64,000 nt of DNA from an uncultured Collinsella sp. (GTDB taxonomy: Bacteria; Actinomycetota; Coriobacteriia; Coriobacteriales; Coriobacteriaceae). A model generated the notes under the pieces. It worked only from the letters and a program-made list of their open reading frames with translations, was not told the DNA's origin and made no database searches. Of this stretch, positions 33,888 to 42,601 are shown piece by piece. Made by a program: the position numbers and the translations under genes. The first letter of the stretch is position 1. Each line of letters opens with the position of its first letter. The DNA lies in contig USOU01000005.1 of the NCBI GenBank assembly GCA_900556415.1, forward strand, positions 44,130 through 108,129, in the 5' to 3' direction.

Positions 33888-34547
33888 CTACTCACCGAGC
33901 ATCTCTTGGAGCTTGGCTGCCACGGCATGCCCCAAGCTCTCGTGGCTTTCGGGCATCATGTGGAGATAATCGATATCGCCCGGCTCGGCAAAGTCGGCGG
34001 CATTCAAAAAGTCGCAGCCAAACTGCTCAGCCACATGCGCGTAGTACTCACCAAAATGTTCCGAGGCTTCTACGGAATGCTCGTCAAAATCGGTCATATA
34101 TACGTCGGCGATCTGCGGCTTAATCTTAATAGGTGCCATCAGCAGAATGCGCGGACAAGGCGCAGCGTCGGTCCACGGAAACGCGCGGACGGCGCGAATC
34201 AGCGCCATGGCGCCGCGGGCAATATCGGAAGCCGTCACGCCGAAGACCGTCTTGCAGTCGTTGGTGCCCAGCATGATCACGATTGCGTCCAGCGGCTTAT
34301 GAGCTTCGAGCAGCATCGGCATCGCGCGAATGCCGTTGAGGTTGGTGTCCAGATGGCACATATCGTCGCGCACCGTCGTGCGACCATTTAGGCCTTCCTC
34401 AATCACATGCCAACCCTCACCCAGGTCACGCTGCACCACACCGCACCAGCGCACATCCTGCGCATAGCGCACTGCTGTGCCGTCGCGCATACCCGCCGGA
34501 TCATAGCCATAGGTGTTGCTGTCACCAAAGCACAGAACGTTTTTCAT
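33888..34547 (-). CDS. SGNH/GDSL hydrolase family protein
   Basis: 219 residues. Block I is CFGDSNTYGYDP (nucleophile Ser10), block II is NGRTTV, block III is MLGTNDCK, and the catalytic Asp/His pair is in DYLHMMPESHESLG near the C-terminus. These enzymes are esterases or acylhydrolases; the tryptic substrate is unknown. It has no signal peptide, so it is cytoplasmic. ATG follows GGGGAGC. Downstream of the PARG-like gene, separated by a strong terminator. Confidence 0.85.
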   Translation of the reverse strand: MKNVLCFGDSNTYGYDPAGMRDGTAVRYAQDVRWCGVVQRDLGEGWHVIEEGLNGRTTVRDDMCHLDTNLNGIRAMPMLLEAHKPLDAIVIMLGTNDCKTVFGVTASDIARGAMALIRAVRAFPWTDAAPCPRILLMAPIKIKPQIADVYMTDFDEHSVEASEHFGEYYAHVAEQFGCDFLNAADFAEPGDIDYLHMMPESHESLGHAVAAKLQEMLGE

Positions 34548-34564
34548 CTTGAGCTCCCCATTCA

Positions 34565-34601
34565 GTAAAAAGCCGACGGGGGCGATCCCTCCCGTCGGCT
34601 T
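34565..34601 (-). terminator. Terminator of the PARG-like gene
   Basis: AGCCGACGGG pairs perfectly with CCCGTCGGCT on the minus strand over a 10-nt loop and is followed by TTTTTACTG. Confidence 0.9.
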
Positions 34602-34625
34602 GGCATATCACATCACGTGCGCCGC

Positions 34626-35765
34626 TTACAGGTACTTGCGCCAGTCGTCCTCGTCCTCATCGTCCTCGGCAGCTGCCTGGGCCTGCTCGGCGGCACGGGC
34701 GGCTGCGGCGCGGGCGGCAACCTGGGCATAGGACTCCTCGTTGCGCTCGGGGAAGTTTGCCAGCACGTGCTCGAACTTGGCAAAATCCTCGTCCCAGCGC
34801 GTAGAGGGCACGGCAAAGAAGACCTGCCTGACCTTGAAGTCGCCCGATGCGAGCTCCTTGCGGAAGAGCTCGGCCACGGCCTCGGCGTCAAAGCCGTTGT
34901 TCTCGCAGCCCCAAGCACCCAGTACGAGCTTCTCGCGGCCCAGCTCATCGCAGATAGCAAGCACAAAGCGAATGCGGTCGCGCAGGGCGTCAAGCAAGGC
35001 ATCGTCGCTCACGCGGTACTCCTGGCGAGCACGCTTGGCGTTGGGTGCAGCGGCGACGATTACGTCGGCATAGGCGTGCACATGCTTGCGGTCGAAGCGC
35101 ACCGCGGGCACCACCAGCGCACGGTTGCGGTACAGCTCACAGTTGATGTTGCGGCGACGGTTCTCGCCGTACCATTTACGCTGCTTATCGAGGACATTGT
35201 ACAGGTACGAATCGGCGCACAGCGTGGCCTCCTGGCCCAGATAGCCCTGGATGTAGCCACCGCCCGGATTGGTGAACGAGGCAAAGGCAAGCACAGCCAT
35301 GTCGCAGAACTGCGCGTAGCCTCGACCGTTATCCAGAATGGCCTGCGTGGCAGAGGCGTCGAGCACGGTGACCTCGGGCAGGACCGGAGCGGGCTCCTCG
35401 GCGGCAGGCGCGGGCTCGGCTTCGGTGGCCTCCTCGACGGGCTCGGGCGCCACCTCGGCATCGACCGCAGCCTCGACCTCAGCAGCCTCAGTAGCCTCGA
35501 CCTCGGCAGCCTCGACGTCCTCGGCAACCGGCTCCTCAGCAGCCGCTGCCTTCTGGGCCTTGGCCTTCATCGCCGCGACAAAACCGGCAGGCATACCATC
35601 GAACTCGCGCACGCCGGCAAGCGAACGCTCGATGTCCTTGGCGCAGGCCTCGGACACAGCTGCCACATGGCGCTCGGCGGCCTTGGCACGCGCCTCACGC
35701 TTGGGATTGGGCTGACCCGCTCGGTTGGACCTGCGGTTACGGTTCCTGTTGTCGACATCTGCCAT
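34626..35765 (-). CDS. Microbial PARG-like (TIGR02452-type) macrodomain protein
   Basis: 379 residues. FTNPGGGYIQGYLGQEATLCADSYLY (around residues 164-189) matches the ADP-ribose binding signature N-P-G-G-G-Y-x-x-G and Q-E-x-x-L-C of microbial PARG/TIGR02452 proteins. GAWGCENNGFDAEAVAELF is the second conserved block. This suggests hydrolysis of ADP-ribose linkages. An Ala/Glu-rich low-complexity segment (about 69-130) separates a basic N-terminus from the catalytic part, and the C-terminus is acidic. ATG start; AAAGG lies upstream. Confidence 0.72.
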   Translation of the reverse strand: MADVDNRNRNRRSNRAGQPNPKREARAKAAERHVAAVSEACAKDIERSLAGVREFDGMPAGFVAAMKAKAQKAAAAEEPVAEDVEAAEVEATEAAEVEAAVDAEVAPEPVEEATEAEPAPAAEEPAPVLPEVTVLDASATQAILDNGRGYAQFCDMAVLAFASFTNPGGGYIQGYLGQEATLCADSYLYNVLDKQRKWYGENRRRNINCELYRNRALVVPAVRFDRKHVHAYADVIVAAAPNAKRARQEYRVSDDALLDALRDRIRFVLAICDELGREKLVLGAWGCENNGFDAEAVAELFRKELASGDFKVRQVFFAVPSTRWDEDFAKFEHVLANFPERNEESYAQVAARAAAARAAEQAQAAAEDDEDEDDWRKYL

Positions 35766-35831
35766 ACGTGGCCACCTTTCCTATCGCTGCCGCTATCGGC
35801 TTTTTTCCATCCATGATACCCCGCCGCGCAC

Positions 35832-35858
35832 AAAAAAGACGGCCCCGAAGGACCGCCT
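35832..35858 (-). terminator. Terminator of the BI-1 family gene
   Basis: GGCGGTCC-TTCG-GGGCCGTC on the minus strand, followed by TTTTTTG. Confidence 0.88.
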
Positions 35859-35906
35859 TTCGCATCGTTTTACCGTGTCCGGCAGGAAGCGTCGCAATGC
35901 CGCGCT

Positions 35907-36602
35907 TTAATCGCGACGGCCGAGGATGTTCAGAATGCGCAGGAACACGTTGATAATATCCACAAACAGGTTAGAGGCCATAAGCACGGCGTTGGGCAGC
36001 GTGGGCGGCACCGTCGTTGCCACATAGGTGTCGTAGCCGATGAAACCGGCGAACACCACGATCACGATCAGGTCGGTGATGGACTGCGAAACGCCCATGA
36101 ACATCAACACGATCTCGACCAGAATCGTGGCAAGGAGGATGCCAAAACCAATGCCATACACACGCTGGAAGAACTTGGGGAAGGTCACGCCCAGCGCACC
36201 AAAGACAAAGGTGATGGCGGCCGTGGCGATAAAGGCGGTGTTAATGGTAGGCAGGTCGTAGTTTGCAAGACCAAACGACGCCGTCAGACCAAAGGTGCTC
36301 GCAAAGACCACGTAGCCCACGAGTGACAGGCCCACGGACTGTTTGCTGGCAGCAGCCGACATCATGACCATGCCGACGATGGTCAAAATAAATGAGCCAA
36401 AGACCAGCGGCAAAGCGACGCCGCTCATCATCATGCGCGCAAACGACATGGTGCTCGTAAAGTAAGCACCGGCGCCCATGGCGCAAAAGCCCAAAAAGAT
36501 CAGGGCAGACATGACAAGGTTGTATGCGCGCGGCGACATCTCCTTGGCACGGCTTGCGCCGGTCTCGATGGGGCCGTTCTGATAGCCCTGGATATCGTTC
36601 AT
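35907..36602 (-). CDS. Bax inhibitor-1/YccA family membrane protein
   Basis: 231 residues with seven predicted membrane segments. The C-terminal IGYDTYVATTVPP followed by the ASNLFVDIINVFLRILNILGRRD ending is characteristic of the BI-1 family, which includes pH-sensitive Ca2+ leak proteins. The bacterial role is poorly known. ATG follows AAAGGA at 7 nt. Monocistronic, with its own terminator. Confidence 0.88.
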   Translation of the reverse strand: MNDIQGYQNGPIETGASRAKEMSPRAYNLVMSALIFLGFCAMGAGAYFTSTMSFARMMMSGVALPLVFGSFILTIVGMVMMSAAASKQSVGLSLVGYVVFASTFGLTASFGLANYDLPTINTAFIATAAITFVFGALGVTFPKFFQRVYGIGFGILLATILVEIVLMFMGVSQSITDLIVIVVFAGFIGYDTYVATTVPPTLPNAVLMASNLFVDIINVFLRILNILGRRD

Positions 36603-36682
36603 AATTTCGTCCTTTCAAAAAGCGCCACGACAGCGCCGTAGGTGACAAGATTCCTGTCATTGTACCCGAATGCCGTACGTCC

Positions 36683-37021
36683 TTACCTACGGCGCTCGCC
36701 CTCGAGCGTACGATCAAAGGCCCAGACCCACCAACGCATCACGTGCGCCTGCGAGCCGTTCGCCCGCCCGCGCGTCTGGTCCTCCAGATACAACTCGGTC
36801 GCGTGCCCGCCAAAACGCACCTTATAGGTTGCCGTACGAATGCCGTGAACCGTCAGGCCAAACCCAGTGGTCGAGACAATCTCGTCAATCGTAAAGCAAC
36901 GACCGTCAACCCAGCAGACGGTGACCGGCACGACCTGTCCGCCCGCGAGGATGCGAGCCACGACGTCCACATACTGCTTGTGCACGCGCCGAGTTTTGCC
37001 ATCTGTCTGTCGATATTCCAT
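36683..37021 (-). CDS. Conserved-looking hypothetical protein
   Basis: 112 residues. It contains a compact beta-rich core around VCWVDGRCFTIDEIV, RTATYKVRFGGHATELYLEDQ and RWWVWAFDR. I do not recognise the family. A strong AGGAGG lies only 1-2 nt before the ATG at 37021, so the true start is uncertain. An upstream in-frame ATG (37042) has no ribosome site. Confidence 0.55.
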   Translation of the reverse strand: MEYRQTDGKTRRVHKQYVDVVARILAGGQVVPVTVCWVDGRCFTIDEIVSTTGFGLTVHGIRTATYKVRFGGHATELYLEDQTRGRANGSQAHVMRWWVWAFDRTLEGERRR

Positions 37022-37271
37022 GCCTCCTATTATCGAACGCATGTTTGCATGTTGTAAAGCGAACAGACTGTGGTTTTGGAGTGTCGTAGTAATCGCACGT
37101 GTCCGCATGGCGTGTTAGCAAAAAGAACACCCGCGGTCAACAGGGCTAATATTCAATTTTAGTGCCAAAAAGTTCACTTCTCCCATCAGAACTCGGTAAA
37201 GAGGCCCGCAGGAGGTGATACGATTTATCATGTTTTTGTAACGTGTCTGCAAACTTCGAGAAAGCCCATAT

Positions 37272-38321
37272 ATGGACGTAACGTTCTCAACCTTCCTCGG
37301 CCAAATTGTGTCGAACCCAGTCCTTGCCGTCACCGTGATCCTCGCGTTGGGCGCCATCTTCGTCAATGGATGGACCGACGCACCCAACGCCATCGCGACC
37401 TGCGTCACTACGCGTTGCATGCCCGCCCGCGCCGCCATTCTCATGAGCGCCGCATTCAACTTCCTCGGCGTACTCATCATGACGCACTTTAACGCGAGCG
37501 TCGCCAACACCATCTCCCATATTGTCGACTTTGGCGGAAACAGCACCATGGCGCTCGCCTGCCTGTGCGCGGCGCTGTTCTCCATCGTCGTCTACGGCGC
37601 CACAGCGTCGCGTTTTGGCATCCCCACCTCGCAAAGCCACAGCCTTATCGCCGGCCTGACCGGTGCCGCCATCGCCCTCGGCGGTGCGAGCAGCGTCAAC
37701 GTCCACGAGTGGATGAAGGTCATCTACGGCCTGGCGCTCTCCATCGGCCTGGGCTTTGTCATGGGCTGGGTCCTGTGCAAGCTCGTCTCGATTCTTTTCG
37801 CCGCCGCCAACAGGCGACGTGCCAATGTCTTCTTTAAATACGCTCAGATCGCGAGCGCTGCGGCCATGAGCTTTATGCACGGCGCGCAGGATGGACAGAA
37901 GTTCATCGGCGTGCTCTTTTTAGGCGTGGCCTTTGCCAGCGGCCAGACGAGCGTCGGCGATGCAGGCATCCCCATCTGGATTATGCTGCTGTGCTCGGCC
38001 ACTATGGGTATCGGCACCAGCGTGGGCGGCGAGCGTATCATCAAGTCCGTCGGCCAGAGCATGGTCAAGCTCGAAAAGTACCAGGGCTTCTCCGCCGATC
38101 TGGCGGGCGCCGCGAATCTGCTGCTTGCCACGCTCACCGGCATCCCCGTGTCCTCCACTCACATCAAGACCTGCGCCATTATGGGTGTCGGTGCCGTCAA
38201 GCGCCTCTCGGCCATCAACTTCGGCGTGGTCAAGGACATGATGTTCACCTGGTTCTTCACCTTCCCCGCCTGCGGACTCATCAGCTTTGTCATGGCCAAG
38301 CTGTTCATGATGTTCATCTAG
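37272..38321 (+). CDS. pit: Inorganic phosphate transporter, Pit family
   Basis: 349 residues, integral membrane, driving phosphate uptake by ion symport. The two inverted Pit signatures are visible: GWTDAPNAIATCV and GIPTSQSHSLIAG in the first half, and SFMHGAQDGQKF and IPVSSTHIKTCAIMG in the second. The start has only a weak GAGAAAG site. It forms a transcription unit with the DUF47 gene 67 bp downstream. Confidence 0.9.
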   Translation: MDVTFSTFLGQIVSNPVLAVTVILALGAIFVNGWTDAPNAIATCVTTRCMPARAAILMSAAFNFLGVLIMTHFNASVANTISHIVDFGGNSTMALACLCAALFSIVVYGATASRFGIPTSQSHSLIAGLTGAAIALGGASSVNVHEWMKVIYGLALSIGLGFVMGWVLCKLVSILFAAANRRRANVFFKYAQIASAAAMSFMHGAQDGQKFIGVLFLGVAFASGQTSVGDAGIPIWIMLLCSATMGIGTSVGGERIIKSVGQSMVKLEKYQGFSADLAGAANLLLATLTGIPVSSTHIKTCAIMGVGAVKRLSAINFGVVKDMMFTWFFTFPACGLISFVMAKLFMMFI

Positions 38322-38388
38322 TCACGCCGAGCGTCCATCCGGACCGTAATACTTCGCCCACCCGTCTTCGCCTCGAAAGGACCCACTC

Positions 38389-39012
38389 ATGGCAAAGAAA
38401 CCCGATTCGTTCTACTTTGACAACTACGTCGCCTGCGCCGACCTTGCCGTCCAGGCCGCTGAGCTGCTCACCAAGATTTTCGAGAACTTCGATCCCACGA
38501 AGATTCACGATATGCTCGACAAGATGCACGCGATCGAGCATGCGGCCGACAAGAAGCACCATGAGCTTGAGGACGCCCTGCTCACGGCCTTTATTACCCC
38601 GCTTGAGCGCGAGGATTTGGATCTGATGAGCTGCTCGCTCGACACCGTGCTCGACCGTATTGAGGGCGTCGTGCAGCGCGTCTACTTCACCAACATCCAG
38701 AGCATCCATCCTGATGCCATCGTCATCGCCCACAAGGTGACCGACGCCTGCCGCGCCATGAAGGACCTGATGGTCGAGCTTCCCAACTACCGAAAGTCCA
38801 AGACCCTGCGCGAGCTCGTCATCCAGATCAACACCATCGAGTCCGAGGCCGACGACCTCTACATCAACGCTATGCGCAACCTGCACGTCAACGGTAAGGA
38901 CCCGCTCGAGGTCATCGCTTGGCGTGACGTTTACGCCTTCCTGGAGTACTGTGCTGACTGCTGCGAGAATGTGGCCGATGTCGTGGATTCGATTGTCATG
39001 AAGAACAGTTAA
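38389..39012 (+). CDS. DUF47 family Pit accessory protein (PhoU-like)
   Basis: 207 residues, all-helical, with PhoU-like heptads and the family blocks MHAIEHAADKKHHELEDAL and TPLEREDLDLM. DUF47 proteins are usually encoded beside pit and are thought to modulate phosphate transport. ATG follows AAAGGA at 7 nt. Downstream lies a long palindrome. Confidence 0.88.
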   Translation: MAKKPDSFYFDNYVACADLAVQAAELLTKIFENFDPTKIHDMLDKMHAIEHAADKKHHELEDALLTAFITPLEREDLDLMSCSLDTVLDRIEGVVQRVYFTNIQSIHPDAIVIAHKVTDACRAMKDLMVELPNYRKSKTLRELVIQINTIESEADDLYINAMRNLHVNGKDPLEVIAWRDVYAFLEYCADCCENVADVVDSIVMKNS

Positions 39013-39017
39013 TTGGG

Positions 39018-39128
39018 GGTACATGTCCCACCGGTCGCGGGCCCGACCACTGATAACCTTTTTTCACTCCGGCTGCAAGCAGGTCGTTCAAAAGGTTATC
39101 AGTGGTCGGGCCCGCTCCCTTATGTACC
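39018..39128. repeat. Large cruciform element with perfect 26-bp arms (type D)
   Basis: The 26 bases at 39037-39062 (GCGGGCCCGACCACTGATAA and on) are exactly reverse-complemented at 39090-39115 around a 27-nt loop. Shorter outer arms GGTACAT/ATGTACC (39018-39024 and 39122-39128) flank it. It follows the DUF47 stop and precedes a compositionally odd T/G-rich stretch. Confidence 0.9.
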
Positions 39129-39293
39129 ACCATTGGAACTTTGGCTGATACTTTGAAAGCGATGGGGCTTTTGTTGGCAGGGCCTTGGGGCCCGATTGGA
39201 AACTTTGGGGCCGCCTTAAGCGTTTGGCTGGATGTTGCTCTGGGTAACCTTTGGTTATCTTTTATTTCGTTATTAAATTGTTGGAGGGCTTGT

Positions 39294-39824
39294 ATGTCTT
39301 ATTTGGATCTGGCTCGGTCTCGGTATTCTTGTCGTTTGTTTGAGGATCGGGCTGTGGAGCAGGCTGTGGTGGATGCCATTGTTGAGGCTGGGCGTATTGC
39401 TCCTTCTGCTTGTAATAACCATCCAACCCGTGTGATGGTGTTGGATACGCCTGAGCTTCTGGAAAAGGCAGCTGCTTGTCAGCCTCGGTTTGCTCGTGAT
39501 GGGTCTATCTTTGGCGCTCCGCTCATCTTCCTCATTTGCAGCGTTACCGACGACGCCTGGGTGCGTCCCTATGACCAGATGAACTCGAGTGCCATCGACA
39601 CCTCGATTGTTTGCGACCAGATGATGATGGAGGCCGAGGAGCAGGGTCTGGGAACGTGCTGGGTATGCCATTTTAAGCCCGAGGTAGCCCGCGAGCAGTT
39701 CAACCTGCCCGAAGGCGTCTATCCCTATCACATGCTCGTCTGCGGCTATCCCGCCGACCACATCGCCGACCCCGAGCATCGCGAGGCCCGCACCATTTCC
39801 CTCTCCGACTTCATCCTTAAGTAG
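39294..39824 (+). CDS. Nitroreductase family protein
   Basis: 176 residues. RYSCRLFEDR near the N-terminus is the FMN-phosphate binding region. EAGRIAPSACNNHPTRVMVL and GLGTCWVCHF are typical of small single-domain nitroreductases. Substrate unknown. ATG follows TTGGAGG at 6 nt. Only three of the first 71 codons end in C; from codon 72 (39507) C-ending codons dominate as in neighbouring genes, giving a sharp internal break in composition. Confidence 0.85.
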   Translation: MSYLDLARSRYSCRLFEDRAVEQAVVDAIVEAGRIAPSACNNHPTRVMVLDTPELLEKAAACQPRFARDGSIFGAPLIFLICSVTDDAWVRPYDQMNSSAIDTSIVCDQMMMEAEEQGLGTCWVCHFKPEVAREQFNLPEGVYPYHMLVCGYPADHIADPEHREARTISLSDFILK

Positions 39825-39855
39825 ATTTTTGGGACATGCCCTCAAATCTACCTTT
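39821..39855 (+). terminator. Hairpin overlapping the nitroreductase stop
   Basis: GTAGATTT (39821-39828) pairs with AAATCTAC (39844-39851), with an inner GGG/CCC, followed by CTTTG. It includes the TAG stop codon. Confidence 0.55.
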
Positions 39856-39869
39856 GACCGCTCCCCGTT

Positions 39870-39914
39870 CGCTGAGTTCTGTGCCATCAAACGCAGGACT
39901 CGGCGTTTTATTTT
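39870..39914 (+). terminator. Second plus-strand terminator
   Basis: CGCTGAGTTCTG pairs with CAGGACTCGGCG (two wobbles) and is followed by TTTTATTTT. Confidence 0.8.
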
Positions 39915-39932
39915 GCAGGCTGCGTACAGCCA

Positions 39933-39963
39933 CAAAAAAGGACCCGCAAGCTGCGGGCCCTTT
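39933..39963 (-). terminator. divIVA terminator
   Basis: On the minus strand AAAGGGCCCGCAGC-TTGCGGGTCC is followed by TTTTTTG, just past the divIVA stop. Confidence 0.88.
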
Positions 39964-39988
39964 CTAGGCGCTAAATGATAGCTGGATG

Positions 39989-40666
39989 TTAGTCCAGATC
40001 GTCGGCGGCGAAGTTGTCGATCGGTGCAAAGGGATCGGCCACGGGAATGACCGGCTCGGCGACAGGCAGCGGCTCGGCTGCGGGCATCGTCACCGCGGGA
40101 GAAGCGGCGGAACCGACCGGCGTGGAAGCCATAAGATCGGCCGGGAAGGAGTTCTGCGCATCGTCCATGAAGTGCTGGATGAGCTTGAGGTACTCGGCCT
40201 TGAACTCCTCGCGGGAAGCCTTCAGACGGTCGATCTCCTCGAGCTCGGCCTGCTTCTCGGTCAGAGCCTGGCGGATGACCTCGCGGGCCTTAGCGTCGGC
40301 CTCGTTACGGATGCGGTCAGCGTTCTCGTTGGCATCGTTGACGATGCTCTCGGCGGTCTGCTGGGCCGCGATGAGGGCAGCGGAGATCTGACGCTCCTGA
40401 GCAGAGAAGTCGGGTGCGGGAGCAGCGACCGGGGCAGCAGGAACGGCCTGCGCGGCAGCATCCTGGGCCTGAACGAGCTGAGCCTGCGTATCGGCAAGCT
40501 GCTGCTCGGTGGCGGTCAGACGGCCCTTGAGGTCCACGATCTTCGCCAGCATAGCGTCAACCTCGGAAGACAGCGTCTCCAGAAAGACATCGACCTCGGC
40601 GGGATCGTAGCCACGCTTGGCCTCAGAGAAAGTCTGAGCCTGGATGTCAGCAGGGGTAATAGCCAT
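39989..40666 (-). CDS. divIVA: DivIVA/Wag31-type cell pole protein
   Basis: 225 residues. The N-terminal lipid-binding domain reads TPADIQAQTFSEAKRGYDPAEVDVFLE, the standard DivIVA opening. Two coiled-coil stretches follow (about 30-70 and 88-170), separated by an Ala/Pro-rich linker. The C-terminus is Pro/Ala-rich and acidic. DivIVA marks curved membrane and directs polar growth in Actinobacteria. Last gene of the yggS-sepF-yggT-divIVA run. ATG follows AAGGAG. Confidence 0.93.
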   Translation of the reverse strand: MAITPADIQAQTFSEAKRGYDPAEVDVFLETLSSEVDAMLAKIVDLKGRLTATEQQLADTQAQLVQAQDAAAQAVPAAPVAAPAPDFSAQERQISAALIAAQQTAESIVNDANENADRIRNEADAKAREVIRQALTEKQAELEEIDRLKASREEFKAEYLKLIQHFMDDAQNSFPADLMASTPVGSAASPAVTMPAAEPLPVAEPVIPVADPFAPIDNFAADDLD

Positions 40667-40728
40667 AACAAGTTCTCCTTTTTCATCGCCTCGGCGCTGG
40701 GCGCCCGATGTAAGTTACTGAGCCAGTT

Positions 40729-41010
40729 CTATACGAGTATACCTATAAGAAGCTGCAGAACCAGCTTCTGCACCAACTGCAACGCAATAATCGCAACGAC
40801 CGGCGAAAAATCGACGCCGCCCATCGGCGGGATAAACCGGCGGAACAGATTGAGCCACGGGCCGCACACGCTATCGAGGACGGCGGCGACATCCTGCAGT
40901 AATCCGCCCTGCTTCATGGGAATCCACGTCATAAGGCAGTAGACCACGATGAGTGTGGAGTAAAAGTTGAACAGCGTATTGACCAGCTGGACAATGGTGT
41001 AGATGTTGAT
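40729..41010 (-). CDS. yggT: YggT family membrane protein (apparent AUC start)
   Basis: About 93 residues with two hydrophobic segments around YCLMTWIPMK and the PVVAIIALQLVQKLVLQLLI tail. LNLFRRFIPPMGGVDFSP is the family signature. No ATG, GTG or TTG exists at the expected N-terminus. A GAGGAG site stands 6 nt before ATC (41010), giving the expected opening NIYTIVQLVNTLFNF. The nearest canonical starts (GTG, then ATG) lie within the first membrane segment and lack ribosome sites. It starts 21 bp after the sepF stop. Confidence 0.8.
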   Translation of the reverse strand: MNIYTIVQLVNTLFNFYSTLIVVYCLMTWIPMKQGGLLQDVAAVLDSVCGPWLNLFRRFIPPMGGVDFSPVVAIIALQLVQKLVLQLLIGILV

Positions 41011-41031
41011 GAGAATCTCCTCGTCTTGTCT

Positions 41032-41754
41032 TTACTTAAGGTAGCCGTCGGCACGGAGCTTCTTGAGGTCGGAATCCTTGACCTCGCAGCCGGCGGGCAG
41101 CACCATGAACACGCGGTCGCCCACCTCTTTGACCGTGGCGCCCAGGCCGCAGGCAAAGCCATAAGAGAAGTCCAGGACGCGCTTGGCGACCTCGGTACGC
41201 ACGCCCACAAAGATCAGCGCCACGGGCTGCTTGGTGCGCACGCGACGCACCACGGTCTCAACGTCGTCGTAGCTCTCGGGGCGAAGAACGTATGCCGGCA
41301 GCTGAGGCGTGGCGTTGATGATGTTGTTCGCATAGGCCGAAGCATCGCTCGGTGAGGGAGCAGGCGCGGGAGCGGCAGCGCGAACGCGGGTGTTCTCGGC
41401 GTAGCTCGACGGCGTGTCGTAGGCACCGGGACGATAACCGCCAGCGGCCGTCTCCTGCGAACGAGAGGGCGGGTTGTAGGTCGTAGCGTGACGGGAATCA
41501 TCGCCCACCAGCTGGCCGGAACGCGTGTACACGGCAACCGACTCGGCCTCGCCGCGACGCGTCTGACCCAGAAGACCGTTGCTCGGCTCATCCTGGGTAT
41601 AGAAACCATCGCCCGAGGCGCCGCTGTAGCCGTTGTTCTGGTAGCCATCGTCGTAGCCGTCATCGTAACCGTAGTCGTCATCTTGGCCATAACCCTGGTC
41701 GTAACCCTGCTGGCCCAGGTGCATTTTATTTTTAATCTCGTCAAGGAAGCCCAT
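41032..41754 (-). CDS. sepF: Cell division protein SepF
   Basis: 240 residues. MGFLDEIKNKMHLG is a membrane-binding amphipathic helix. A long disordered Tyr/Asp/Gly-rich linker follows, then the SepF dimer domain from about residue 145 (ATPQLPAYVLRPESYDDVETVVRRV through KDSDLKKLRADGYLK). SepF anchors FtsZ to the membrane, replacing FtsA, which is absent from this cluster. ATG follows GAGAGGA at 7 nt. Confidence 0.92.
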   Translation of the reverse strand: MGFLDEIKNKMHLGQQGYDQGYGQDDDYGYDDGYDDGYQNNGYSGASGDGFYTQDEPSNGLLGQTRRGEAESVAVYTRSGQLVGDDSRHATTYNPPSRSQETAAGGYRPGAYDTPSSYAENTRVRAAAPAPAPSPSDASAYANNIINATPQLPAYVLRPESYDDVETVVRRVRTKQPVALIFVGVRTEVAKRVLDFSYGFACGLGATVKEVGDRVFMVLPAGCEVKDSDLKKLRADGYLK

Positions 41755-41814
41755 GGTTGTATCCTCTCGCGGTTTAGTGCAGGCGCTCCGATAATCATTG
41801 CGCACTTTAAAGCA

Positions 41815-42552
41815 TTATTTTACTTCAAACTCCGGGCTAAATACCACCCTACCTAGGCGAACAAGCGTTGAGCCCTCCTCAAGGGCAGGCTCAAAGTCCT
41901 CGCTCATGCCGCAGGAAAGCTCGGGCAGTTCAAGATCGGGATGCGCCGCCTCCAACTCATCCCTCAGCTCACGCAGCCCGGCAAAGGTGCGGCGCGCCAC
42001 ATCCTTATTCCCCCGGGGCGCCATGGTCATAAGCCCCTGCACACAAATTCCCTCAAGCTCCGCGAGCTCGCCGGCGGAGGCGCGAATCTCGTCGGGCGAA
42101 AAGCCACCCTTTGACTCCTCGCCACTCACATTGACCTCGATCAGCACACGCTGAGGACCGGCAAGCTCGCCCGCCTCAATCTTGCGGACCGCGCGACTCG
42201 AAACAGCCTGCGCCAAATGCAGCGATCCCACCGAATGAATCAGCTCGGCCGAACCCAACACCGCATTGATCTTGTTAGTCTGAAGATTGCCAATCATGTC
42301 AAAACGCACCGCAGGCAGCTCTGGATGTTCAGCCAAGCCCGCAAGCTTGCGAACAAGCTCCTGCGGACGGTTCTCGGCAAAATGACGATACCCTGCCTGG
42401 ATGGCGGCAACGGTCTCATCGACGCCAACGGTCTTGGAGACGGCAATCAGACGTGCGGCATCGTGAGAACGTCCCGCGCGATCGAGTGCGGCATAAAAGC
42501 GTTCGAGAATCTGCTCGCGGCGAACGCGCATCAAGTCCAAATAATTATCCAT
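41815..42552 (-). CDS. yggS: YggS family PLP homeostasis protein
   Basis: 245 residues. The PLP-lysine motif LIAVSKTVG, FAENRPQELVRK, HMIGNLQTNK-like FDMIGNLQTNKIN and LSCGMSEDFEPAL identify the family, which buffers pyridoxal phosphate. The ATG at 42552 has GGAGG upstream, and a TTG two codons earlier is too close to that site. It is the first gene after the inserted pst operon; in related genomes it usually follows pgeF directly. Confidence 0.92.
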   Translation of the reverse strand: MDNYLDLMRVRREQILERFYAALDRAGRSHDAARLIAVSKTVGVDETVAAIQAGYRHFAENRPQELVRKLAGLAEHPELPAVRFDMIGNLQTNKINAVLGSAELIHSVGSLHLAQAVSSRAVRKIEAGELAGPQRVLIEVNVSGEESKGGFSPDEIRASAGELAELEGICVQGLMTMAPRGNKDVARRTFAGLRELRDELEAAHPDLELPELSCGMSEDFEPALEEGSTLVRLGRVVFSPEFEVK

Positions 42553-42601
42553 TGCCAATCGCCTCCGCTAACAGCCATACAAGTAGTCCCATGCTAACGC
42601 A

